Shown piece by piece: positions 1 through 5,503 of a stretch of DNA of 5,503 nt. This stretch comes from Deltaproteobacteria bacterium. GTDB lineage: Bacteria; Desulfobacterota; DSM-4660; Desulfatiglandales; Desulfatiglandaceae. Position numbers and translations under genes: made by a program. The first letter of the stretch is position 1; each line of letters opens with the position of its first letter. The notes beneath the pieces are model-generated. The model was not told the origin of the DNA. It did not search any database and worked only from the letters and a program-made list of their open reading frames with translations. The stretch is taken from assembly GCA_021159825.1 (NCBI GenBank), contig JAGHDR010000409.1, forward strand, positions 1 to 5,503, read 5' to 3'.

Positions 1-202
1 CAATGACAACCCTTATTCTGAGTCACTGTTCCGAACCATGAAATATCGACCGGAATACCCGGAACATCCCTTTGAAGACCTGAACAGTGCCCGGGAATGG
101 GCAAAAAAATTTTCCCCGCTTTTTCATATTATGGACAAACGAATATATTCCGCCCCTACTCCAGGAAATGATATCTCCAAAGATTTGCACGATCCAAGTT
201 AA
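1..202 (+). pseudogene. IS3-family transposase, C-terminal remnant (cut by left edge)
   Basis: The reading frame starting at base 2 is open from the window edge to a TAA at 200-202. Its first residues read NDNPYSESLFRTMKYRPEYP, the hallmark end of the integrase (DDE) core of IS3-family transposases. The glutamate in SES-type context (codon 20-22, residue 7 of the fragment) matches the catalytic third acidic residue of the family. The following EDLNSAREWAKKF also fits. After that the usual WYN-x-EHRHSAI-type tail is barely recognisable (FHIMDKRIYSA), and the frame ends without the normal RH-G-D and NPERW-type ending, so the 3' end looks decayed. The two catalytic aspartates would lie left of the window. 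If functional, the product would bind the element ends and catalyse cut-and-paste or copy-out transposition. Family assignment is confident. Calling it a pseudogene rather than a divergent intact end is inference. Confidence 0.75.
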
Positions 203-294
203 AGTTTTGATTCTTGATTGTATTTAGGTATCATGACGGTTCATGCAAAAAAGGCACGTCGCTATCTGCCAAGATAGTTGACGCATGAGCGTAA

Positions 295-462
295 ATCCAG
301 CTCCGGTACGACTTGGATCGAATTGCCGAAAGGGTCGCCAAAATCCATGGCATGAAAACGCATGAAATAATGTTGAGAGGGAAGCAGCCTCAAAAAGTGA
401 AGACAAGGCGTCTATTCTGTATTTTGGGTCATCAGCGGGTTTGGCATGTTAATCACGGGTAA
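295..462 (+). pseudogene. REP-associated tyrosine transposase (RAYT / Y1_Tnp), C-terminal remnant
   Basis: The frame 295-462 (TAA at 460-462) has no start codon at its open end. It encodes a peptide containing YDLDRIAERVAKIHGMK, then EIMLRGKQPQKVKTRRLFC, ending LGHQRVWHV. This matches the C-terminal DnaA-like helix-turn-helix region of IS200-like REP-associated transposases, whose consensus (from memory) runs YDLD-IA-RVA-IYGM, then GK-V-ARSLLCYWAVRELG, followed by a second helix pair. Here the match stops at VWHV, so the final helices are missing, and the catalytic HUH domain upstream is absent. A second frame (stop at 275-277, then ERKSSSG at 287-307) may continue the similarity leftwards and would imply a frameshift near base 305. 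Intact relatives act on REP/BIME hairpins as single-stranded DNA transposases. This copy cannot be functional. Its end overlaps the 3' end of the opposing DUF29 gene by 10 bases. Confidence 0.68.
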
Positions 463-881
463 AAACCTTCGCGCAGGATATCATCCACGTCGTACGCGCA
501 TTCCGGAGGAAAAGAATCGCGGATCAACCCAGTTTCCAATATCGCGAGACGTTTTGCTTTCGGGTATGCCGCGTTAACAAAGGCTTCCAATTCGCGCTTC
601 AAGGATGGACTGTCCTCCAGCAATTCCAATATCTGAAAACGCTGGGTCTCAATGGTGGCTTTCCAACTGTTCGATTGCCGCTCCGGTTGCATTTGCCATT
701 TCAATAAATGCATGATCAGGATTACGAGCCTGCTTTTCAGTTCCCGGCGTTCATTCTTTCCCATGGACTCAATCTCCTCGATCAGATTGTTGATGTCGAC
801 ATCCGAAAGCCTTCCTGATTTCAGCAATGCCGCCTGTTCCTGAGTCCATGCATGGAAATCCGAATTGTATAACATCCCCAT
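453..881 (-). CDS. DUF29 family protein, function unknown
   Basis: This encodes a 142-residue cytosolic protein with no signal peptide or membrane segment. The whole length follows the DUF29 pattern: LYNSDFHAWTQEQAALL at the start, then DINNLIEEIESMGKNERREL, a central HLLKWQMQPE motif, SPSLKRELE, AYPKAKRLAILETGL, and an FPPECAYDVDDILREGFYP ending, so both ends look complete. The family is mostly helical and common in cyanobacteria, proteobacteria and mobile or accessory regions; no biochemical role is established that I know of. The frame also opens at a GTG (890), but that codon lies inside the Shine-Dalgarno sequence, so ATG 881 is the likely start; ATG 875 is an alternative. The gene stands alone on the - strand, about 180 bases downstream of the large membrane-protein gene. 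Transposase debris adjoins its 3' end, consistent with accessory status. Family call is confident; function unknown. Confidence 0.93.
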   Translation of the reverse strand: MGMLYNSDFHAWTQEQAALLKSGRLSDVDINNLIEEIESMGKNERRELKSRLVILIMHLLKWQMQPERQSNSWKATIETQRFQILELLEDSPSLKRELEAFVNAAYPKAKRLAILETGLIRDSFPPECAYDVDDILREGFYP

Positions 882-889
882 CGTACACA

Positions 890-896
890 CCTCCTT
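890..896 (-). promoter_or_regulatory. Strong Shine-Dalgarno of the DUF29 gene
   Basis: Read on the - strand, the bases are AAGGAGG, a near-perfect anti-SD match, followed by an 8-base spacer to ATG at 881. It decides the start: the in-frame upstream GTG at 890 overlaps the last G of this site and cannot be used with it. Confidence 0.85.
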
Positions 897-925
897 AACC
901 TTGCACCGCTTTTCGTAACGGCAAA

Positions 926-954
926 ATCATACCATAATCCATGAGAATTTCCAC
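926..954 (-). promoter_or_regulatory. Possible promoter of the DUF29 gene
   Basis: On the - strand a TATGAT (926-931) resembles a -10 box, about 45 bases upstream of the DUF29 start. The hexamer 17 bases upstream, GTGGAA (949-954), is a poor -35 match (about 3 of 6). The gap to the preceding gene is long enough for an independent promoter, but this is only a candidate. Confidence 0.25.
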
Positions 955-1010
955 CAGAATTGAAGATGGCGGGATCTGTGTGCGGAAACGCCGTGGATGG
1001 GGATTTCCTT

Positions 1011-1054
1011 AAAAAAACCTCAGAACGGTCGATATTACACCCCCGTTAAACCGT
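1011..1054 (-). terminator. Weak candidate terminator of the large membrane-protein gene
   Basis: Downstream of the TAG at 1065-1067, the - strand has a 5-bp inverted repeat, AACGG (1043-1047) with CCGTT (1024-1028). An overlapping alternative is ACGGT (1050-1054) with ACCGT (1025-1029). A run of seven T (1017-1011) follows. The stem is short, the loop long (14-20 bases), and six bases separate stem from T-run, so this is a marginal intrinsic terminator. Confidence 0.25.
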
Positions 1055-1064
1055 CCCGGACTCT

Positions 1065-4000
1065 CTATTTTTCCATTTTGCCGGCCATCTTTCTCAGGGC
1101 CTCCAGATACCCCTGGAAGCAATCCAGATAAAAAGAGAGGGCTCTGGAGAAGTTCTTGCCCAGTAATCCGGCAACGATCAGCAAACTGATCTTCTTCTGC
1201 TGCGCCAGGATCTGTTGAGAACCCATCAGTATCCGTCGTTCTTCACGGGTGAGCGATTTCATGATTAACTTCAGTGCACTTCCGGCTCGGGGCTGATACA
1301 TCCAGAAATAGAGCAGGTCCAGCGAAAAAATAATAATGACTTTTCCGAGATCCCTTATTTCACCGCTTTTTGCAACACTCAGTTTTCCGGGCGATTTCAA
1401 AATTTCCATTGTGTTGGTTTCGGGAAACAGGAGCCCCAGCCTGGCATAGGTTTCAAATATCTGGCCCATTTTGGTGCGGTAATCCCTGACACGGGTTCGA
1501 ATGTTCTGGTATCGATCCGCCAACCCCTCAATGATGCCGGCCACCAGATCGGATGCGCCCTTGGAAATAACCGCGGCCCACTTTTGAAGGATGTCTTCAA
1601 CACCCGGAACGTGAAAGGCAACCAGAATGCCGGCCGCAGCCCAATTGAAAAACAGGGCTACGGGGATGCTTAAAATGCTTCTGAACAGATTCCCGTAGAC
1701 CGCTCCTTTTGGCAGTCCCCTGAAAATATTGTGGCTGCACAGATACAATCCATTGGTGAGGGCCATGAAACCGTAGAGCGCCACGGGATCGGATGCGGCG
1801 GTAATGCCGAACCCCGTGTTTAGAATCAGGGTTTTGGCCACATAATCCAGAAGCGGAACGGAAAACCCCGTAAAGAGCAGTGAATCCGCCAAACGCTCCC
1901 ATTTTACATAATCATTCCACCTGAGCAGGGGGGAGCGTTTTATGCCGCCCCCCCCCAGCACCGATTGAAGAATGTTCCGTAAACCCGTAATGCCGAACCA
2001 GATAAACGCTCCGAAGTAGGCCAGAAACCACCAGTCTTTGGTCAGTGCGAAGGTGGCGAAGGCCGGTACAAAACCGATAAAGATTTTCAGGATATTTTTG
2101 AGTCCCGTATTGAGATAACGCCAGGAGAGTCGGCGGGTCTTTTTCCGGGTGCCATTGGACGCAAGCGAAAAACCGTTATCGGCATGTTTTTGAACGCCGC
2201 CCAGCGTGATCACGTTGCTTTTGTTTGTAAAGTGTGTGGATCCCTGTTCAATGACCCAGTCATGGGTCTTTCGGTTTCCCATGAATTCTAAGGCGGGGAT
2301 ACGGCGAATCCACCGGTAAAAAGTTTTTGTAAAAGACGTGAGGCCAATCTTCGGGTGGAGGGTCCTACGTTTCAGAACCCCAACGGCAATGGGGATTCGG
2401 TCGCGCGGGGAGTTGGTATGGCCGACGGCATTTTGAGCTCGGCGGGGCAGCGTGTTTAAAACGGCCAGCCCCATACCATGCACCCGGGGGCTTCGACCGG
2501 TGGAATCGCTCCCCATTCGTGTTTTCAAAGGAGATCCTTTGTAGAAATCTCGCAGGGTGGCAATATCGTGAAGGATGGTGTAGAGTTTTTCGATTCGGTC
2601 CTTTTGTTGATTATCTTTGGATGATGCCAATCTTGAGATAATATCGCGTGTCAACTTTTTCAACTGGATCACGTTGCCGCGGTTAATGGCTTGCCGAAGA
2701 CCGTTGATTTTGGCCATCTGATCCGTTTTTCCGGCCGCATAATCCTTGAGATTGAAAATTTCAAGGCGACTGATCAACCCCTCACAATCATAGAGCAGCT
2801 CCAGCACATCTTCCACTTGAAGATCGCTGAGATTCAAAGTGATGCGGTAACCCTGATGAAATTTTGACAACCGATAAACAATTTCTTTCGGCGAAAGCTT
2901 AAGTATGCCGGGAACTTCGGGTCCCTGTTGAGGGATAGAAGGATCAGGGATTTGAGGGTTTTTTTCAGGCCCCAGGAACTGTTCCAGGATGGCATCGGAA
3001 TCCATCCGATTCATGATTTGAACCAGCCGCACAATCTTAAGGCGTTCTTCGTGCCGGGCTTTCGGATAGCGGTCCCGAAGGACTTCCACCCGGGTCGCCA
3101 TGGAGGGGAACATTTTGGCATGTGCAAACTCCGCCAGATGAACAAGGGAGGGTTGCCCCGTTCCCACAAAGGACAGGAATTCCGAAGTATCCAGAATCGG
3201 CATTTCGAGCCCCAGGGATTTTTGAAGGTTGGGCGCATGGTTCGTGTTGAATGCTTGCAATACTTTCAAGACGTGGTCTTTCTGATAGCTGCAGACGTTT
3301 TTTCCTTCCGCCATGAGTTTTTTAACGGGGGGTTCTTCAAGGAAACACAAAAAGTCCTGAGCATCGGAAAATCCCCTTGGTACCCACATGAGTTGAACAA
3401 AGCGGTTTCGGAATCTGGCGTAAAACTCTATTCCGATTCGAATGTCGATCCCCATGATCCTGGCCGCCTCCAGGATCTCAACCGCAAACCTGGCCTCCAG
3501 GCAGTTGTAATAGACCACCCGTAACCGGCGGATTCCTTTGATCCAGGCATCCATAATCAGGTGGCTGGAGGTTTTTCGGCCCTTGGTGTTGGCGTCGTGG
3601 ACATGGTCGTCAAAAGAGAGCTGGTTCCACTCCTCCGGCATTTCCAGAAGATGATACTGTCGAAGTTGCTTTCGAATAATGCAGGGGTTCCCGGACACGC
3701 ATGCCCTGAAATCATGGGCCAGCTCGAATTGGCGCTGCTCATTGCCATGGGCCCTCACCAGCTCCTTTATGATCTGAAGCAGTACCCGTGCGGTGTTTTT
3801 GGGAATCGGACCGGCGGCTGTGAGGAGGACTTCGTCCCGAAGGGACCGTAGGGCGTTTAGCCGGTCATCCACGCCGCCTTCTTCCATGGACTCCAGCAGA
3901 TGGATGATGGCGAAAGCGATACGAAGCCCCTTGGATTCGGAAAGCTCTTTGATGCCCCGTGGGTGGAGATAGGAATACACCATTTCCCGGCGGTATTGTC

Positions 4001-4073
4001 GGGCCGGGTCCTTGGTGAGCACCTCGTTGACGATATTCAGCAATTGCCGGTCCCGCCGGTCAAAAAGAAACAT
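1065..4073 (-). CDS. Large membrane protein with N-terminal PHP-like (metal-phosphoesterase fold) domain
   Basis: This encodes 1002 residues; I do not recognise a named family. Residues 1-145 are helical and lack a signal peptide. From about 150 to 535, PHP-superfamily landmarks occur in order: FDDHVHD (H157, H159) as the HxH motif, GIEF (E216), LVHLAE (H312) at the usual AHP position, RLEIFN as the IEvfN strand, and GSD (521-523) at the GSDAH position. Two usual ligands differ: the DH motif appears as VYYNC, and GSD is followed by ST, not AH. PHP domains bind two or three metal ions and hydrolyse phosphoesters; activity here is uncertain. After a basic linker (about 515-655) come roughly five hydrophobic segments (660-677, 681-702, 728-751, 762-784, 797-820) and two weaker ones (909-926, 962-981), implying an inner-membrane anchor with a cytoplasmic PHP half. 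The frame opens at GTG 4118, but ATG 4073 has a good Shine-Dalgarno. It runs divergently from the SH3-M48 pair. The gene is certain, the PHP-like fold moderately so, the function unknown. Confidence 0.9.
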   Translation of the reverse strand: MFLFDRRDRQLLNIVNEVLTKDPARQYRREMVYSYLHPRGIKELSESKGLRIAFAIIHLLESMEEGGVDDRLNALRSLRDEVLLTAAGPIPKNTARVLLQIIKELVRAHGNEQRQFELAHDFRACVSGNPCIIRKQLRQYHLLEMPEEWNQLSFDDHVHDANTKGRKTSSHLIMDAWIKGIRRLRVVYYNCLEARFAVEILEAARIMGIDIRIGIEFYARFRNRFVQLMWVPRGFSDAQDFLCFLEEPPVKKLMAEGKNVCSYQKDHVLKVLQAFNTNHAPNLQKSLGLEMPILDTSEFLSFVGTGQPSLVHLAEFAHAKMFPSMATRVEVLRDRYPKARHEERLKIVRLVQIMNRMDSDAILEQFLGPEKNPQIPDPSIPQQGPEVPGILKLSPKEIVYRLSKFHQGYRITLNLSDLQVEDVLELLYDCEGLISRLEIFNLKDYAAGKTDQMAKINGLRQAINRGNVIQLKKLTRDIISRLASSKDNQQKDRIEKLYTILHDIATLRDFYKGSPLKTRMGSDSTGRSPRVHGMGLAVLNTLPRRAQNAVGHTNSPRDRIPIAVGVLKRRTLHPKIGLTSFTKTFYRWIRRIPALEFMGNRKTHDWVIEQGSTHFTNKSNVITLGGVQKHADNGFSLASNGTRKKTRRLSWRYLNTGLKNILKIFIGFVPAFATFALTKDWWFLAYFGAFIWFGITGLRNILQSVLGGGGIKRSPLLRWNDYVKWERLADSLLFTGFSVPLLDYVAKTLILNTGFGITAASDPVALYGFMALTNGLYLCSHNIFRGLPKGAVYGNLFRSILSIPVALFFNWAAAGILVAFHVPGVEDILQKWAAVISKGASDLVAGIIEGLADRYQNIRTRVRDYRTKMGQIFETYARLGLLFPETNTMEILKSPGKLSVAKSGEIRDLGKVIIIFSLDLLYFWMYQPRAGSALKLIMKSLTREERRILMGSQQILAQQKKISLLIVAGLLGKNFSRALSFYLDCFQGYLEALRKMAGKMEK
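1928..1956. repeat. G6 and C9 homopolymer tracts forming an inverted repeat inside the large gene
   Basis: On the + strand a run of six G (1928-1933) and a run of nine C (1948-1956) flank 14 bases, so they can pair as a 6-bp all-GC stem. In the - strand gene, the nine-base run encodes most of a Gly4 stretch (residues 707-710) in the loop between the second and third hydrophobic segments. The tracts are directly visible; any regulatory or slippage role is inference. Confidence 0.6.
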
Positions 4074-4080
4074 GGCCCCA

Positions 4081-4086
4081 CCTTCC
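4081..4086 (-). promoter_or_regulatory. Shine-Dalgarno setting the start of the large membrane-protein gene
   Basis: On the - strand GGAAGG lies 7 bases before ATG 4073. This supports that ATG over the upstream in-frame GTG at 4118, which has no purine-rich site at a suitable distance and would add 15 residues (MSLLHLLGIILEGGA). Confidence 0.65.
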
Positions 4087-4193
4087 AGAATGATTCCCAG
4101 TAAATGCAAAAGTGACACAGTAAACAGAATATTTCAACGGTTTTCAGAGAAACCTGCCACAAAAAAAGCCTCTTGGGATATCCTCGGAATGGG

Positions 4194-4222
4194 TTGAAAA
4201 ATAAGATTAAAACTTCTATTGT
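4194..4222 (+). promoter_or_regulatory. Sigma70-like promoter of the SH3-M48 operon
   Basis: TTGAAA (4194-4199), a 17-base spacer and TATTGT (4217-4222) give 5 of 6 and 4 of 6 matches to the -35 and -10 consensus at ideal spacing. Transcription would start near 4229, leaving a leader of about 60 bases before the SH3 start codon. The AT-rich spacer fits a promoter in a region of otherwise moderate GC. No convincing matching promoter was found for the opposite gene in this intergenic region. Confidence 0.5.
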
Positions 4223-4288
4223 ATGTGGCGCAACTCACAGAAAGAAATGTTTTGGGCAATTCCACCATTCGTTGAGGGGGCTTGAGAA

Positions 4289-4798
4289 ATGAAAAAACGG
4301 CATTTTATGACGGCTTTGACCGCCGTGTTAATTTTTTCCGTTATCCCGGTTTTTGCAGGCGACGCCATGTGGGTAACCTCGGATAAGGCCCGGCTTAAGT
4401 CGAAACCCAAAGCCTCTTCCACGACCCTTGCCACCCTTCCCGTGGGCTCAAGAGTGTCCGTGTTGGAATCCAAAAAACGCTGGTATCGGGTGCGAACCTC
4501 ATCCGGTGAAAAGGGATGGATGTATCGGGGCAAATTATCCGACACGCTCCCCGCAAAGGAAACAGAAGAATCCGACAACCTGTTTTCGTCCATGCAGAGC
4601 AGCAGCATCAGCGCCGATGAGGCCCAGACCTCCCGAAGTATTCGCGGTTTGTCCAAAGAAACGGAACAGTACGCACAGCAGCGGGGAACGCCGGAGGTTT
4701 ATAAAAAAGCCCTGGATCAGGTCCTGGCCATTCGCATCACGGACAAGGAAGTGGATCTCTTTCTGAAAGAGGGAAAAATCGGCGAATATGCACCATAG
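4289..4798 (+). CDS. Secreted bacterial SH3-domain protein
   Basis: This encodes a 169-residue exported protein. Residues 1-23 form a classic signal peptide: basic MKKRH, a hydrophobic core, and VFA before the likely cleavage. Residues 25-85 are a bacterial SH3 (SH3b) domain, with the ARLKSKPKASSTTLATLPVG entry strand, then SRVSVLESKKRWYRVRT and GEKGWMYRGKL. Such domains commonly bind cell-wall peptides or act as protein-interaction modules in the periplasm. A Ser/Glu-rich linker (about 88-113) leads to a C-terminal segment (114-169, beginning SRSIRGLSKETEQYA) that is not SH3 and may be a partner-binding helical region. The start is supported by a GAGGGGG Shine-Dalgarno (4274-4280) 8 bases upstream. 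An M48 protease gene follows after 37 bases with no visible terminator, suggesting co-transcription and a joint periplasmic job such as an adaptor or substrate-presenting subunit (inference). Confidence 0.9.
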   Translation: MKKRHFMTALTAVLIFSVIPVFAGDAMWVTSDKARLKSKPKASSTTLATLPVGSRVSVLESKKRWYRVRTSSGEKGWMYRGKLSDTLPAKETEESDNLFSSMQSSSISADEAQTSRSIRGLSKETEQYAQQRGTPEVYKKALDQVLAIRITDKEVDLFLKEGKIGEYAP

Positions 4799-4835
4799 CG
4801 TTCGAAAAACATTATTTTTTAAACGGGGTCTAGCC

Positions 4836-5503
4836 ATGCATAAAAAAAAATCGACCATCCTTTTTGTATCCTTGGCATGTCTAATTTTTCCGGGTGCCGC
4901 TTTTGCCGACGTTGATCACCAGACGTCAAAAGAAAACGACACCGTCCCCCTGCAGCTTGCCGGATTGCTGGATAAACTGTTGGATCCCGAAAGCAAGGAA
5001 AGCAAGATGCTCTCGGGAGCGGTTTCCCTTCTGGGGTCTGCTTCTGAAATTGATTATAAGAGCGAAAGAACCATCGGCGAAAGCCTGGCCCTTGAAGGTT
5101 TTCGCCGCTATGGAATGCCGGTGAAAGACAAGGCGCTTCAGAAATATGTGAACCTGGTGGGAAATGCGGTGGCAAGGAATTCAGGTCGGCCCAATATTCC
5201 CTATAATTTTGTCGTTGTGGACAGCCCGCTCCAAAACGCTTTCAGCTGTCCGGGGGGTATCATTTTTGTCAGTTCAGGCCTTCTGAAAACCATTCAATCC
5301 GAGGATCAACTGGCCGGGATCCTGGCCCACGAGGTGGCGCATGTGGGACACAAGCATGCACTGAAATCCATACAGCGGGCACAATTTTTTAATGGTGTCG
5401 GAAAAATCACGTCCGCCACCATGGAAGGGAAAAAGGGCAAAGAGTTCGAGAACATGATTGGCGGCTTGCAGGATACCCTCTTTGATAAAGGTCTTGACCG
5501 AAC
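4836..5503 (+). CDS. Periplasmic M48-family zinc metalloprotease (3' truncated by window edge)
   Basis: The first 222 codons are present. Residues 1-24 are a signal peptide (MHKKK, hydrophobic core, AAFA before cleavage). A spacer follows, then the M48 prelude ERTIGESLALEGFRRYG (77-93) and the core: NAFSCPGGIIFVSSGLL (134-150) and the zinc motif HEVAH (165-169) within LAHEVAHVGHKH. H165 and H169 would bind zinc and E166 would be the catalytic base. The third ligand, a glutamate in an E-x-x-AD context after FDKGLDR, should lie just past the right edge. The family includes BepA/YfgC and LoiP, which degrade or mature outer-membrane and periplasmic proteins. Whether a TPR domain follows cannot be seen. 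NAFSCPGG replaces the commoner NAFALPGG. The cysteine at residue 15 is too deep in the hydrophobic core and poorly flanked for a lipobox. The Shine-Dalgarno is weak (GGGG at 4825-4828, 7-base spacer), suggesting translation helped by the upstream SH3 gene. Confidence 0.95.
   Translation, partial: MHKKKSTILFVSLACLIFPGAAFADVDHQTSKENDTVPLQLAGLLDKLLDPESKESKMLSGAVSLLGSASEIDYKSERTIGESLALEGFRRYGMPVKDKALQKYVNLVGNAVARNSGRPNIPYNFVVVDSPLQNAFSCPGGIIFVSSGLLKTIQSEDQLAGILAHEVAHVGHKHALKSIQRAQFFNGVGKITSATMEGKKGKEFENMIGGLQDTLFDKGLDR

Noticed and set aside
203..294. Search for an IS terminal inverted repeat or target duplication between the two transposase remnants
   Set aside because: No convincing inverted-repeat end or direct duplication could be seen by eye.
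224..406. 60-codon - strand open frame over the transposase debris
   Set aside because: The + strand frame here encodes a recognisable RAYT segment, so this is a shadow. Its product resembles nothing.
1397..1902. Two - strand open frames (1397-1621 and 1597-1902) in other frames inside the large gene
   Set aside because: They were considered as evidence of a frameshift in the large gene, but the main frame continues with consistent hydrophobic segments and no break, so they are out-of-frame shadows.
2928..3524. 198-codon open frame on the + strand
   Set aside because: It lies wholly antisense to the large - strand gene, whose product shows coherent motifs over the same bases. The + product has no recognisable domain, and no ribosome site stands out.
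4074..4118. Upstream GTG start adding 15 residues to the large membrane protein
   Set aside because: ATG 4073 has GGAAGG at a 7-base spacing, and the GTG lacks such a site. The extra residues overlap the Shine-Dalgarno of the ATG.
4216..4656. 146-codon - strand open frame opposite the SH3 gene
   Set aside because: It is antisense to a gene with a clear signal peptide, SH3 domain and ribosome site, and runs through the rightward promoter region.
4876..4881. Cysteine at residue 15 of the M48 protein as a lipobox
   Set aside because: It sits inside the hydrophobic core with SLA before it and a further hydrophobic stretch after it. The AAFA ending at residue 24 is a better signal-peptidase I site.
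4819..5175. 118-codon - strand open frame opposite the M48 gene
   Set aside because: The + frame encodes the M48 prelude and signal peptide, so this is a shadow.
1..5503. CRISPR array, tRNA, rRNA or riboswitch
   Set aside because: No regularly spaced repeats, cloverleaf-like segments or known aptamer cores were seen. The noncoding gaps are all under about 220 bases.

Overview
The window looks like a piece of a Gram-negative bacterial chromosome of moderate GC. The best guess is a Desulfobacterota (delta-proteobacterial) lineage. This rests on secretory signal peptides, a periplasmic M48 protease paired with an SH3 protein, a DUF29 gene and a REP-associated transposase remnant of a type I associate with sulfate-reducer genomes. 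The taxonomic call comes from remembered protein families, not from a search.

Layout, left to right. (1) Bases 1-462 hold mobile-element debris on the + strand: the C-terminal end of an IS3-family DDE transposase running in from the left edge, then a C-terminal scrap of a REP-associated tyrosine transposase (RAYT). (2) On the - strand, a complete DUF29 gene (453-881) has a strong Shine-Dalgarno that fixes its start; its last bases overlap the RAYT scrap. (3) A gap of about 180 bases holds the DUF29 upstream region and a weak possible terminator for the next gene. (4) A - strand gene of 1002 codons (1065-4073) dominates the window. I do not recognise it as a named family. Its N-terminal half carries, in order, the landmarks of a PHP-type metal-dependent phosphoesterase fold, and its C-terminal third is a polytopic membrane domain. 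(5) A divergent intergenic region (4074-4288) holds a good sigma70-like promoter reading right. (6) On the + strand, a secreted SH3-domain protein (4289-4798) is followed after 37 bases by a secreted M48 zinc metalloprotease (4836 to the right edge, truncated). These two probably form an operon.

How the genes may work together: the SH3 protein and M48 protease are both predicted to be exported and are probably co-transcribed, which suggests an envelope quality-control or cell-wall-associated proteolysis pair. The large membrane protein is transcribed divergently from the same intergenic region. A shared role is possible but rests on position alone. The DUF29 gene and transposase remnants look like accessory material.

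The least ordinary item is the 1002-residue protein, a degenerate PHP-like domain fused to a multi-pass membrane region. Everything else belongs to known families.
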